NCBI RefSeq assembly: GCF_947496995.1
Contig: NZ_CANMFD010000001.1
Location: 1,608,692-1,672,691, forward strand
Length of the DNA stretch: 64,000 bases
Direction of reading: 5' to 3'
DNA from: an uncultured Roseibium sp.
GTDB taxonomy: Bacteria; Pseudomonadota; Alphaproteobacteria; Rhizobiales; Stappiaceae
The notes under the pieces are model-generated. The model had not been told where the DNA came from. It worked only from the letters and a program-made list of their open reading frames with translations, and did not search any database. Positions 1-8,290 of this stretch are shown in pieces. The position numbers and the translations under genes are program-made. Numbering within the stretch: the first letter of the stretch is position 1; every line of letters starts with the position of its first letter.

Positions 1-323
1 TCAATCTCGACGCCATCGCACCGGGCCGTGGTGACGCGCTCATCGGTCCGGACATGGTCAACGCGGCGCTTGATTCCACCCGGGATTTCGTCCGTTCGAC
101 CTATCTGCCGGTCGCCCGTGTCGCCCTGCGCGGCGGTTCCCTGAAAGAAGCCTGGGATGCTTGCCGGGCGGCCTGCGACCCGAAATTCTCCGACTATGCG
201 ATCTATGAACATTGCCTGCCGTTCAACGTCGCCCGTGCCTATGACGAGGCGCTCGACATCGATACGCCGCGCATCTGGACAGCCGAGCGCGATGCTCAGA
301 TGTGGGCGGATCTGCAAGGCTAA
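1..323 (+). CDS. MBL-fold metallo-hydrolase, C-terminal fragment
   Basis: This is the C-terminal end of a gene that starts before the window; the frame is open from base 3, giving about 106 residues. The visible part contains the stretch GRGDALIGPDM and the tail of an alpha-helical region ending in MWADLQG, which matches the ends of metallo-beta-lactamase-fold hydrolases of the kind found beside DUF2783/monooxygenase operons. The HxHxDH metal site lies upstream of the window, so the family call rests on the C-terminal part and the neighbours. The stop codon is 3 bases before the DinB start, so the two are surely cotranscribed. The substrate is not known. Confidence 0.6.
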   Translation, partial: NLDAIAPGRGDALIGPDMVNAALDSTRDFVRSTYLPVARVALRGGSLKEAWDACRAACDPKFSDYAIYEHCLPFNVARAYDEALDIDTPRIWTAERDAQMWADLQG

Positions 324-326
324 CCG

Positions 327-851
327 ATGAGCATTGCCCTTGAGCATCTGCGCCTGATGGCGCGCAACAATGCCTACGCCAACGACCGGCTTCTCGAGGC
401 TTGCTGCAAACTCGATCAGGCAGAGTTTGCGGCCGAGCGCAGCGGCTTTTTTCCCTCGATCCGGGACACCCTCAATCATATTTGCGAGGTGGACCGCTAT
501 TATCTCGATGCCCTGAAGGAAGAGGGGCGGGGCCGTTCGGTCTACGACGCGCCGCCCCTCGATACGGCAGCGGAGCTGAGAGCGGTTCAGCAGGGACTGG
601 ACCGGTCGCTCATCTCCTTTTGCGACGATCTGCGGGAGGCGGATCTGGAGCGGGCTGTCGGACAGGACAGGGGCGAAAAGGGCCGGCATACCGAGACAAT
701 CGGCGCAACGCTGCTGCATCTGTTCCAGCATCAGGTCCATCACCGCGGCCAGGTTCACGCCATGCTGGCCGGCACGAGTGTCTCGCCGCCGCAACTGGAT
801 GAGTTCTTTCTGAAATTCGAGCGCCATCCGGCGGCCGAAAGATATCTGTGA
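327..851 (+). CDS. DinB family protein
   Basis: A 174-residue four-helix-bundle protein of the DinB/YfiT type, a metal-binding superfamily that includes thiol-dependent transferases. The histidines expected for the metal triad are visible: one in the LNHICEVD segment near residue 51 and a pair in QHQVHHRGQ near residues 137-142. Length fits the family. It starts 3 bases after the MBL-fold gene and its stop lies next to the FAD monooxygenase, so it belongs to an operon of aromatic-compound type. It could use glutathione or another thiol in a step downstream of the monooxygenase, but that role is inference. Confidence 0.85.
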   Translation: MSIALEHLRLMARNNAYANDRLLEACCKLDQAEFAAERSGFFPSIRDTLNHICEVDRYYLDALKEEGRGRSVYDAPPLDTAAELRAVQQGLDRSLISFCDDLREADLERAVGQDRGEKGRHTETIGATLLHLFQHQVHHRGQVHAMLAGTSVSPPQLDEFFLKFERHPAAERYL

Positions 852-874
852 CGCGGGAGCCGGGAGGAGAGCCT

Positions 875-2491
875 GTGACCAAATTGTTTGAAGCGCCGCT
901 GTATCCGTACAAGCGCTGCGCCGACCAGGACGCCGGCAAGCCGGTGCGCCATCCGGTCATCATCGTCGGCGCGGGGCCGGTCGGTCTGGCCATGGCAATC
1001 GATCTTGCCCAGGCCGACATTCCGGTCGTCGTTCTGGACGACAACGACAAGGTGAGCTCCGGTTCGCGCGCGATCTGCTTTTCCAAACGAACGCTGGAAA
1101 TCCTCGACCGCCTCGGCTGCGCAGAGGAACTGGTCAACAAGGGCGTCGTCTGGAACGTCGGCAAGGTGTTCTTCGGCGACCGGCAGGTCTACGAGTTCAA
1201 CCTGCTGCCCGAGGAGGGCCACAAACACCCGGCCTTCATCAATCTGCAGCAGTATTATTGCGAGCTCTACCTGGTCGAGCGCATCCGGGCGCTTCAGGTG
1301 GCGGGCAAGCCGGTGGAACTGCGCGGCGGCAACAAGGTGGTCGGTCTCGACCGCAAGACGGACCATGCGGCCCTGACCGTGCGCACCATGGACGGCGACT
1401 ACGAACTGGAAGCCGACTGGCTGATTGCCTGCGACGGGGCCGGTTCGCCCACCCGCAAGATGCTCGGGCTGGAGTTCGAGGGGCGCATTTTCGAGGACAA
1501 TTTCCTCATTGCCGATGTGGTCATGAAAGCGGATTTTCCGACCGAACGCTGGTTCTGGTTCGACCCGCCCTTCAACCGGGACCAGTCGGCCCTGCTGCAC
1601 AAACAGCCGGACGGCGTCTGGCGGATCGACCTGCAGCTCGGCTGGCATGTCGACAAGGAAGAGGAAAAGAAACCGGAAAATGTCATTCCGCGGCTGAAAG
1701 ACATGCTGGGCGAGGGCGTCGAGTTCGACCTGGAGTGGGTGTCGGTCTATTCCTTCCAGTGTTGCCGGATGGAGAAGTTCCGCCATGGACGTGTGATCTT
1801 CGCCGGCGACAGTGCCCATCAGGTCTCGCCCTTCGGGGCGCGCGGCGCCAATTCCGGCTTTCAGGATATCGACAATCTCGGCTGGAAGCTGAAGCTGGTT
1901 CTGTCCGGCAAGGCGCCGGAAGCGCTGATTGAATCATATGATTTCGAACGCGAGACGGCGGCGGACGAGAATATTCTCCAGAGCAGCCGCTCGACGGATT
2001 TCATCACGCCGAAATCGGAGATCAGCCGGATCTTCCGCGACGCGGTTCTGGATCTCTCCGAGCGTCATGCCTTCGCCCGGCCGATGGTGAATTCCGGCCG
2101 TCTGTCCGTGCCCTGCACCTATGACGGCTCGCCGTTGAACGGTCCTGATGCGCAAGGCCTGCCCGCCCGCACCCGTCCCGGCAGTCCTCCGGTGGATGCC
2201 CCGGCGGGCCGCTCGTGGCTGCTGGAGGGAACCGATGGCGACTTCACGCTTCTGGGGCTGGGCATCGAGGTGCCGGCGCAAAGCGAACTTCTGGGAGTGC
2301 CGCTGAAGGGGCTGACTGTTGCGCATGAGGACATCGGGCCGGAACTCAGGGCGCGCTATCTGGGGGAAGCTGAAGAAGCGGTCTACCTGATACGCCCCGA
2401 CCAGCATGTCGCGGCCCGCTGGAAGTCGCTTAACTGGGAAGACGTAACGGCGGCGCTGTCGATTGCGCTCGGCAAGGGAGGGGAGATCTGA
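875..2491 (+). CDS. FAD-dependent aromatic monooxygenase (PHBH/MhpA type)
   Basis: A group A flavin monooxygenase of about 538 residues. It shows the N-terminal dinucleotide-binding motif GAGPVGLAMA near residue 33, the DG-type motif CDGAGSPTRK, and the FAD/GD motif in GRVIFAGDSAHQVSPFGARG, followed by a C-terminal thioredoxin-like region typical of phenol and 3-(3-hydroxyphenyl)propionate hydroxylases. A GTG at 848 overlaps the upstream stop, but I prefer the GTG at 875 because GGAGGAGA lies 5 bases upstream. It overlaps the DUF2783 start by 1 base. The expected reaction is NAD(P)H- and O2-dependent hydroxylation of an aromatic ring; the substrate cannot be read from the sequence. Confidence 0.85.
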   Translation: MTKLFEAPLYPYKRCADQDAGKPVRHPVIIVGAGPVGLAMAIDLAQADIPVVVLDDNDKVSSGSRAICFSKRTLEILDRLGCAEELVNKGVVWNVGKVFFGDRQVYEFNLLPEEGHKHPAFINLQQYYCELYLVERIRALQVAGKPVELRGGNKVVGLDRKTDHAALTVRTMDGDYELEADWLIACDGAGSPTRKMLGLEFEGRIFEDNFLIADVVMKADFPTERWFWFDPPFNRDQSALLHKQPDGVWRIDLQLGWHVDKEEEKKPENVIPRLKDMLGEGVEFDLEWVSVYSFQCCRMEKFRHGRVIFAGDSAHQVSPFGARGANSGFQDIDNLGWKLKLVLSGKAPEALIESYDFERETAADENILQSSRSTDFITPKSEISRIFRDAVLDLSERHAFARPMVNSGRLSVPCTYDGSPLNGPDAQGLPARTRPGSPPVDAPAGRSWLLEGTDGDFTLLGLGIEVPAQSELLGVPLKGLTVAHEDIGPELRARYLGEAEEAVYLIRPDQHVAARWKSLNWEDVTAALSIALGKGGEI

Positions 2492-2694
2492 TGGCGGATA
2501 TCATCACCACACCTAATCTGGCGGAGCCGGATACCTTTTACGCCGATCTTCTGACAGCACATGAGGGCCTCACCAAGGAAGAGAGCGACGCCTATAACGC
2601 CCGGCTGATCCTGCTGATGGCCAATCAGATCGGCGATCACGCGGTGTTGAAGAAACTGCTCGACGAAGCGCGCATGACGCCCGCAGGTGCGTAG
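2491..2694 (+). CDS. DUF2783 domain-containing small protein
   Basis: A 67-residue protein with the DUF2783 pattern: an N-terminal LAEPDTFYADLLTAHEGL segment and an acidic, helical remainder with an RLILLMANQIGDHAVLKKLLDEAR helix. Its ATG overlaps the monooxygenase stop by one base, so the two are translationally coupled. DUF2783 proteins are repeatedly found directly after this kind of monooxygenase, which suggests an accessory or partner role for the enzyme; no biochemical function is known. Last gene of the operon; the next gene starts about 160 bases later. Confidence 0.85.
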   Translation: MADIITTPNLAEPDTFYADLLTAHEGLTKEESDAYNARLILLMANQIGDHAVLKKLLDEARMTPAGA

Positions 2695-2854
2695 ATATCC
2701 CCAGCCCTGAGCAGGAAAACCGGCGGGTGTTGCCGCGCGTACATTTTGCGACACAATTTCGATTGTTGGAGCCGGGGACTTGGCGTAGATAATTTTTACG
2801 GGGGATATGTAGAAATACACAGCAATGAATTGCTGAAATTGAGGGGATTTGTGC

Positions 2855-4033
2855 GTGTCGGTTTGGAAACAGTTCTTGCTGACCCTGCTCGTGATCGGCA
2901 TCGCGGCGGTGATCTGGGTTCGTTATTATCCGGGCGCTGGAGCGCAATTGTCCGCCCTGGGTATTGACTGGCTGTCCTTCGCGGTGGCCGAGGTCGCGCC
3001 GGATGACGACGGCAAGCCAAGGCGCGGACGGGGCCCCCAGCAGGGCGCGGTCGTCGTGACGCCCGTGGTGGAAGTCACCATCAATGATCGTCTTTCCGCG
3101 ATTGGCACCAGCATTGCCCTTCAGTCCGTTGCCCTCACTCCATACACCAGCGGTCGGATGAACGAAGTCCTGGTAAGGTCCGGGGCAGTCGTGAAGCCGG
3201 GGGACGTGATCGCCCGGCTTGATTCCGATGCCGAAGAGATTGCCGTGGAGCGCGCGGCCAATGCGCTAAAGGACGCGGAAGCGCGCCTGAAACGCATGCA
3301 GGCGCTGCTCAAGACCAACACGGCGACTGCCGTTCAGGTCACCGATGCCGAACTTGAGGTGGAGAACGCGCGCCTGCTGCTTCAGGAAGCCCAGCTGGCC
3401 CTGTCGCGGCGCTCGGTCGAAACACCGATTGGCGGCGTCGTCGGCATTCTGCCCATCACCTCCGGCAACTACGTCTCCTCGCAGACGGTTATCGCCACCA
3501 TCGATGACCGCAGCGAAATCCTGGTCGATTTCTGGGTTCCCGAACGCTACGCCTCCGCGATTCAGGTCGGGGCGCCGTTGACCGCAACCTCCGTGGCGCG
3601 CCCGGGTGAAACCTTCACCGGCGTGATCAGCGCCGTCGACAACCGCATCGATATCGACAGCAGAACGCTGCAGGTGCGCGCGCGCATTCCCAACAGGGCA
3701 GACAAGCTGCGGGCCGGCATGTCGTTTCAGGTGGCGATGACATTTCCCGGCGACGAATACCCGGCGGTCGATCCGCTTGCCGTGCAATGGGGCTCGGACG
3801 GCGCCTTCGTCTGGGCCGTGCGCGACGGCAAGGGCGCGCGTGTGCCCGTCAACATCATCCAGCGCAACACCGACAGCGTGCTTGTGGATGCGCCGCTCAC
3901 GCCCGCCGATGAGGTCGTGACCGAAGGCATTCACCTCGTGCGCCAGGGCGCGGAGCTGGCAATTGCAGGCCGTAAGCAGGCCCCGGCGTCGGATGAGCCG
4001 CCCCGGCCGACATCGACCGAAAGCGGTTCTTAA
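2855..4033 (+). CDS. RND efflux periplasmic adaptor (HlyD/AcrA family)
   Basis: A membrane fusion protein of about 392 residues that would link the inner-membrane pump encoded next to it to an outer-membrane channel. An N-terminal membrane anchor (FLLTLLVIGIAAVIWV) is followed by a lipoyl/barrel-sandwich half-motif around GAVVKPGDVIARLDSD, a coiled-coil hairpin (roughly residues 130-190), and a beta-barrel region. GTG at 2855 is preferred over TTG at 2849 because GAGGGGA lies 7 bases before it. The pump gene follows after 17 bases. Neither an outer-membrane channel gene nor a local regulator is adjacent, so the partners must be elsewhere. Confidence 0.93.
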   Translation: MSVWKQFLLTLLVIGIAAVIWVRYYPGAGAQLSALGIDWLSFAVAEVAPDDDGKPRRGRGPQQGAVVVTPVVEVTINDRLSAIGTSIALQSVALTPYTSGRMNEVLVRSGAVVKPGDVIARLDSDAEEIAVERAANALKDAEARLKRMQALLKTNTATAVQVTDAELEVENARLLLQEAQLALSRRSVETPIGGVVGILPITSGNYVSSQTVIATIDDRSEILVDFWVPERYASAIQVGAPLTATSVARPGETFTGVISAVDNRIDIDSRTLQVRARIPNRADKLRAGMSFQVAMTFPGDEYPAVDPLAVQWGSDGAFVWAVRDGKGARVPVNIIQRNTDSVLVDAPLTPADEVVTEGIHLVRQGAELAIAGRKQAPASDEPPRPTSTESGS

Positions 4034-4050
4034 GGGATTGTGAGAACACG

Positions 4051-7000
4051 ATGAAGATGGATCGTCTCAAGGACCTCGGTTTCACCGGCCTTTTCGTCCG
4101 GCGTCCCGTTCTGGCTTTCGTGATCAACATGCTGATCGTCGTGGCCGGTGTCGCCGCCATCTTCGGCGTCGAGGTGCGCGAGTTGCCCGACGTCGACCGG
4201 CCGGTCATCACCGTCAGCACCGACTATCCGGCCGCCGCCGCCGAAACCATCGACCGTGAAGTCACGGGCGTCATCGAGGGGGCCGTTGCGCGTGTATCCG
4301 GCGTCAAGTCGATCTCTTCCGCGTCGTCATTCGGCCGCAGCCGCGTCACCGTCGAATTTGCCGACGATGTCGATCTTGACGTCGCCGCCTCCGACATGCG
4401 CGATGCGCTGGGCCGGATCGTCAACGACCTGCCGGAAGACGCCGACCCCTCCCGGATCATCAAGGCCGACGCCAACGCCCAGCCGGTCGTGCGGCTCGGG
4501 CTGATCTCCGACACCATGACGGTCGAGGACATGACCGTCCTCGTCGAGGACGAGATCGCCGATACGCTTGCCTCCGTTCCCGGTGTCGCCGATGTCCAGG
4601 TCTATGGCGACCGCAGCAAGATCTTCCGCATCGATATCGACCAGGCCAAGATGGCCAGCCTCAACCTGACGATTGCCGATGTCGCCAACGCGCTGTCGTC
4701 CATGGCCTTCGACACGCCGGCCGGATCCCTGACCAGCCAAAACCAGGACCTGATCGTGCGCGCCACTGCCGCGATCGACACGCCCGAGGCGTTCGAGAAC
4801 ATCATCGTCAACCGGCGCGCCCGGCTCCGGGACTTCGTCACCGTGACGCTCGGGCCGGATCTCGGCCAGACCCAGTTGCGCGCCAACGGCAAGTCCGGCA
4901 TCGGTCTCGGTGTCATCCGCTCCGCCCAGTCGAACACGCTGGAAATATCGGAAGGCGTGCGCGACACCGCGGAGCGCATCCAGGAGAACCTGCCGGCGGG
5001 AACCTTCATCGAGGTGACCAGCGACGACGCCACCTTCATCAACGGCGCCATTCACGAGGTCGAGATCGCCCTGGCGATTGCCGTCAGCATCGTCCTGCTG
5101 ATCATCTACATTTTCCTGTGGGACTGGCGCGCGACGCTCATTCCCGGCGTGTCCCTGCCGGTGGCCCTGATCGGCACCCTGGCGGCCATCTATCTGGCCG
5201 GGTTCTCCATCAATATCCTGACCCTGCTGGCGCTGGTGCTGGCCACCGGGCTGGTGGTGGACGACGCGATCGTGGTGCTTGAAAACATCGTGCGCCGGCG
5301 CAACGAGGGCATCGGCCCGCGTGCGGCGGCGGTCCTTGGTACGGAAGAGGTGTTCTTCGCGGTTCTGGCGACCACCGCGACGTTGATCGCGGTCTTCGTG
5401 CCCCTGTCGTTTCTGCCGGGGCAGACCGGCGGCCTGTTCCGCGAATTCGGCTTCGTGCTCGCCATCGCCGTGTTCCTGTCGTCCATCGTCGCCCTGTCGC
5501 TGTGCCCGATGCTCGCCTCGCGCATCCTGAAGGCGCACTCCGGTGAGGAGAAGTCGGGCCACAGCGGTCCTGTCGGCGCCTTCGGGCGTTTTCTCGGCGG
5601 CCTTTACGGCCGCTGCCTGAAAGTCTGCCTCGACGCGCCGATGGTGGTCGTGGCTATCTCCGTCCTCTTCGCCGCATCGGCAGGGGTCCTGTTCGGCACC
5701 ATCAAGTCGGAACTGACGCCGACGGAGGACCGCTCCATGGCTTTCCTGCGCATTTCCGCCCCACAGGGCGTCAGTCTGGATTACCTGTCCCAGGAGATGC
5801 GCCAGATCGAGAACCTGCTGCAGCCCTATCGCGACAGCGGTGAAATCATCAGCACCTTCTCCATTGCCGGAACCGGCGGCTCCAAGAACAGCGGCTTCAT
5901 GGTGATGCGGCTGGCCCCCTGGGAGGACCGCTCCCGCTCGCAGCAGCAGATCCTGTCGGAAGTCAATGCGCTGGTGCGCGATGTTCCCGGCGTGCGCGCC
6001 TTCGCCTTCCAGCCCAACAGCCTCGGCATCCGGGGCGCGGGCTCCGGCCTGCAGTTCGCCGTCGCAGGCAGCGATTACGCCCGCCTCGGCACGACAGCGG
6101 AAAGCATCATCTCGGAGATGGAAAAGGATCCGCGTTTCCGCCAGGTGCGCCTGTCGACGGAAGCCACCCAGCCGCAGCTGTCTGTCTCCATCGACCGCGA
6201 ACGCGCCTCCGATCTCGGCATCGACATCAACGGCCTCGGCTCGGCCATGCAGGCGATGCTCGACGGACGCAAGATCGGCCAGGTTTTCATCAACGACCAG
6301 GCCTTCGACGTGAAGTTCGTCTCCACCACCAACCCGGTCAACGACCCGACGGACATGGAGAACATCTTCATCAGGACCGGCGACGGCCGGTTCGTCCCGG
6401 TCTCTACCATCGCCACCCTGACCGAAAAAGCCGTGCCGCCGTCCCTGGCGCGCGAGCAACAGCTGCGCGCCGTCGCCATCACCTCCGCGCTCGCTCCCGG
6501 GGTCGCCCTCGGCGATGCCTATGCGGCGGCGCAGGAGATCGCCGAACCGCTTCTGCCGCCCGGCGCGCGCATCATCCCGCTTGCCGAAACCGCAACGCTG
6601 GGTGAGCAGTCGTCAAGCATGGCGCGCACCTTCGGGTTTGCCATCGTCATCATCCTGCTGGTGTTGGCCGCCCAGTTCGAAAGCTTCATCAGTGCCATCA
6701 TCATCATGGCGACCGTGCCCCTGGGCCTTGCCTGCGCGGTGTTCGCCATGCTGCTGACCGGCACGACGCTGAATGTCTATTCGCAGATCGGGCTTGTGCT
6801 GCTGGTGGGGATCATGGCCAAGAACGGCATTCTGATCGTCGAATTCGCCAACCAGCTGCGCGACCGCGGCCAGAACGTGCGCGAGGCGATCGAGAACGCC
6901 GCCAACATCCGCCTGCGGCCGGTGATGATGACGATGATCTGCACGATCGTTGGCGGCGTGCCGCTGATCATGGCCAGCGGTGCCGGTGCGGAAGCACGTA

Positions 7001-7179
7001 TCGCCCTTGGCTATGTCATCGTCGGCGGCCTGGGCCTCGCGACCGCATCCACCCTGTTTCTGACCCCGGTCGCCTACCTTCTCCTCGGCCGCTTCATCGT
7101 CCCCGCCGCCCAGGAAGAGGAACGCCTCCACACCGAGATCGACGCCGCAAGATCGCTCGGCCAGGTGCCGGGCGAGTAG
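4051..7179 (+). CDS. RND efflux pump, inner-membrane subunit (AcrB/MdtB type)
   Basis: A full-length 1042-residue resistance-nodulation-division transporter of the HAE1 type. The N-terminus FVRRPVLAFVINMLIVVAG is the first membrane helix; the proton-relay pair of TM4 is visible as GLVVDDAIVV (Asp404 and Asp405), and the second half repeats the fold with the GLVLLVGIMAKNGILIVEF segment. Twelve membrane helices and two large periplasmic loops are expected. With the adaptor upstream it would export drugs, fatty acids or other amphiphiles using the proton gradient. The substrate range cannot be predicted. Single pump polypeptide, unlike the paired MdtBC systems. Confidence 0.95.
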   Translation: MKMDRLKDLGFTGLFVRRPVLAFVINMLIVVAGVAAIFGVEVRELPDVDRPVITVSTDYPAAAAETIDREVTGVIEGAVARVSGVKSISSASSFGRSRVTVEFADDVDLDVAASDMRDALGRIVNDLPEDADPSRIIKADANAQPVVRLGLISDTMTVEDMTVLVEDEIADTLASVPGVADVQVYGDRSKIFRIDIDQAKMASLNLTIADVANALSSMAFDTPAGSLTSQNQDLIVRATAAIDTPEAFENIIVNRRARLRDFVTVTLGPDLGQTQLRANGKSGIGLGVIRSAQSNTLEISEGVRDTAERIQENLPAGTFIEVTSDDATFINGAIHEVEIALAIAVSIVLLIIYIFLWDWRATLIPGVSLPVALIGTLAAIYLAGFSINILTLLALVLATGLVVDDAIVVLENIVRRRNEGIGPRAAAVLGTEEVFFAVLATTATLIAVFVPLSFLPGQTGGLFREFGFVLAIAVFLSSIVALSLCPMLASRILKAHSGEEKSGHSGPVGAFGRFLGGLYGRCLKVCLDAPMVVVAISVLFAASAGVLFGTIKSELTPTEDRSMAFLRISAPQGVSLDYLSQEMRQIENLLQPYRDSGEIISTFSIAGTGGSKNSGFMVMRLAPWEDRSRSQQQILSEVNALVRDVPGVRAFAFQPNSLGIRGAGSGLQFAVAGSDYARLGTTAESIISEMEKDPRFRQVRLSTEATQPQLSVSIDRERASDLGIDINGLGSAMQAMLDGRKIGQVFINDQAFDVKFVSTTNPVNDPTDMENIFIRTGDGRFVPVSTIATLTEKAVPPSLAREQQLRAVAITSALAPGVALGDAYAAAQEIAEPLLPPGARIIPLAETATLGEQSSSMARTFGFAIVIILLVLAAQFESFISAIIIMATVPLGLACAVFAMLLTGTTLNVYSQIGLVLLVGIMAKNGILIVEFANQLRDRGQNVREAIENAANIRLRPVMMTMICTIVGGVPLIMASGAGAEARIALGYVIVGGLGLATASTLFLTPVAYLLLGRFIVPAAQEEERLHTEIDAARSLGQVPGE

Positions 7180-7323
7180 GGCGCTTCTTCACGGATTTGC
7201 GGGGGACAGCGCCTCGGAGAGCTCGCGGGCTTCCGGACGGCGCGCGGTCGCCTGACCTGACATCTCGATCCGTGACGGACCTATGTCATCAGGTGCGAAC
7301 TCTTCGCTAACTTTTTGAAAAAA

Positions 7324-7400
7324 TGGTCGGAGTGAGAGGATTCGAACCTCCGACCCCCTCGTCCCGAACGAGGTGCGCTACCAGGCTGCGCTACACTCCG
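7324..7400 (-). tRNA. tRNA-Pro (CGG)
   Basis: On the minus strand the 77 bases fold as a cloverleaf: acceptor arms CGGAGTG and CACTCCG, the T-arm sequence GGTTCGAATCC, an anticodon stem CCTCG/CGAGG with loop TTCGGGA, giving anticodon CGG, and an encoded 3' CCA. A run of six T residues follows directly after the CCA on the minus strand and may serve in termination. Confidence 0.97.
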
Positions 7401-7900
7401 ACTTGATACCGGGCTTCATGGATGAAAGCCCACCGGGAACAGCGGGCAAGGCCACGCTGCGTGGAGCGTCATTTAGCAAAGCTGACCTCTTCCCGCAAGA
7501 GCTTTGCTTCGGCGCTGCCGCTTTTTTTGAAACCCATGAAAAACCGCAAGGAAACGGGCCGGCCCGAGGCGGGTTCTATCGAGTCAGAAGACTGGTCAAA
7601 CCGCAGACCAAAAGCCGTCGTGGTTTCCTGTGGGCGCGCCTTCCTGACGAGGCTGCACGCGGTATCGCCTACAGGCGTAGCGCGACCCCGAACCTCTCGT
7701 ACAGTCGGCTCCAGCTCCCCGGGCGTCCGGCCAATGCTGCCTGCGGTCCCGTTCTGAAGATGCCACTCGTGGAGAGCCTCGCCACGTCCCGGGAGCCCTC
7801 CAAATCCGTCTGGGGAAAACCTTGGTAGAGGGGAGGGGCAACGGCCACGGGAACACTTGCGCAGATCAAGCGACATCGCTATACAGCGTTCCCACGGCGT
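7401..7900. other. 500-bp inter-tRNA region, no credible gene
   Basis: Between the two divergently oriented tRNA genes. Several frames are open on both strands (for example minus-strand 7469-8053), but the frame on the minus strand runs through the tRNA-Gln gene and none has a good ribosome-binding site or a recognisable domain. Promoters for both tRNAs should lie here. The GC content stays high, in contrast with the DNA right of tRNA-Gln. I see no clear RNA-gene consensus (not RNase P RNA, tmRNA or SRP RNA by their conserved cores). Confidence 0.5.
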
Positions 7901-7975
7901 TGGGGTGTAGCCAAGCGGTAAGGCACCGGTTTTTGGTACCGGCATGCGAAGGTTCGAATCCTTCCACCCCAGCCA
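7901..7975 (+). tRNA. tRNA-Gln (UUG)
   Basis: A 75-base cloverleaf with acceptor arms TGGGGTG and CACCCCA, the T-arm GGTTCGAATCC, an anticodon stem CCGGT/ACCGG and a loop TTTTGGT that gives anticodon UUG, and an encoded CCA end. It sits at the left border of a lower-GC segment that runs to about 11 kb, which is consistent with tRNA-linked insertion of foreign DNA, although no second copy of its 3' end was found on the right. Confidence 0.97.
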
Positions 7976-8016
7976 GTTTTCCTGAAAAATTGATTTTGAA
8001 GAGATCCGGCTTGAAA

Positions 8017-8032
8017 CCGGATTCGCATAACG
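8017..8032 (+). repeat. Left copy of 16-bp direct repeat
   Basis: The sequence CCGGATTCGCATAACG occurs here and again, identically and in the same orientation, at 10350-10365. The two copies bracket the orphan membrane-protein gene. After the 16 identical bases both copies continue with a related ATATG(G)AAAT stretch, so the likeness is longer than the exact match. Confidence 0.8.
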
Positions 8033-8035
8033 CGC

Positions 8036-8083
8036 CATATGAAATGTTCTCAAAAACTAGATCGCTGCCGTTCGTTTCATATG
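8036..8083. repeat. 9-bp inverted repeat next to the direct repeat
   Basis: CATATGAAA at 8036-8044 and its exact reverse complement TTTCATATG at 8075-8083 are separated by 30 bases. It begins 3 bases after the left direct repeat. Paired recognition half-sites next to a short crossover core are typical of tyrosine-recombinase sites, but no recombinase gene is present in the insert. Confidence 0.45.
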
Positions 8084-8290
8084 CGGTAGAAGTCCGGTTT
8101 GAGCCCATGCCGGACCTTTGGTGCGGTTCGCTGAACATGAAACTCGAGCGGGAACGCGCACAAGCCAAGTCACCGAACAGCGCTGGGAAATTTCAAACCG
8201 AGATCAACCTGCTTCAGATGATTTAACCTGACGTTGAGGCTATTGATTTATGCACGCTTGAAGCAGAAATAAATTTGATGAGACTATAGT

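Noticed and set aside
4327..6459. Long minus-strand open frame opposite the RND pump
   Set aside because: Antisense to a full-length RND gene; composition is typical of a GC-rich shadow frame.
7901..7975. Attachment-site duplication of the tRNA-Gln 3' end
   Set aside because: I looked for a second copy of the tRNA end to the right of the insert and found none; the direct repeat is a different sequence.
7469..8168. Minus-strand open frames running through tRNA-Gln
   Set aside because: The translated stretch is the well-known false product of reading the tRNA antisense; no ribosome-binding site and no domain.
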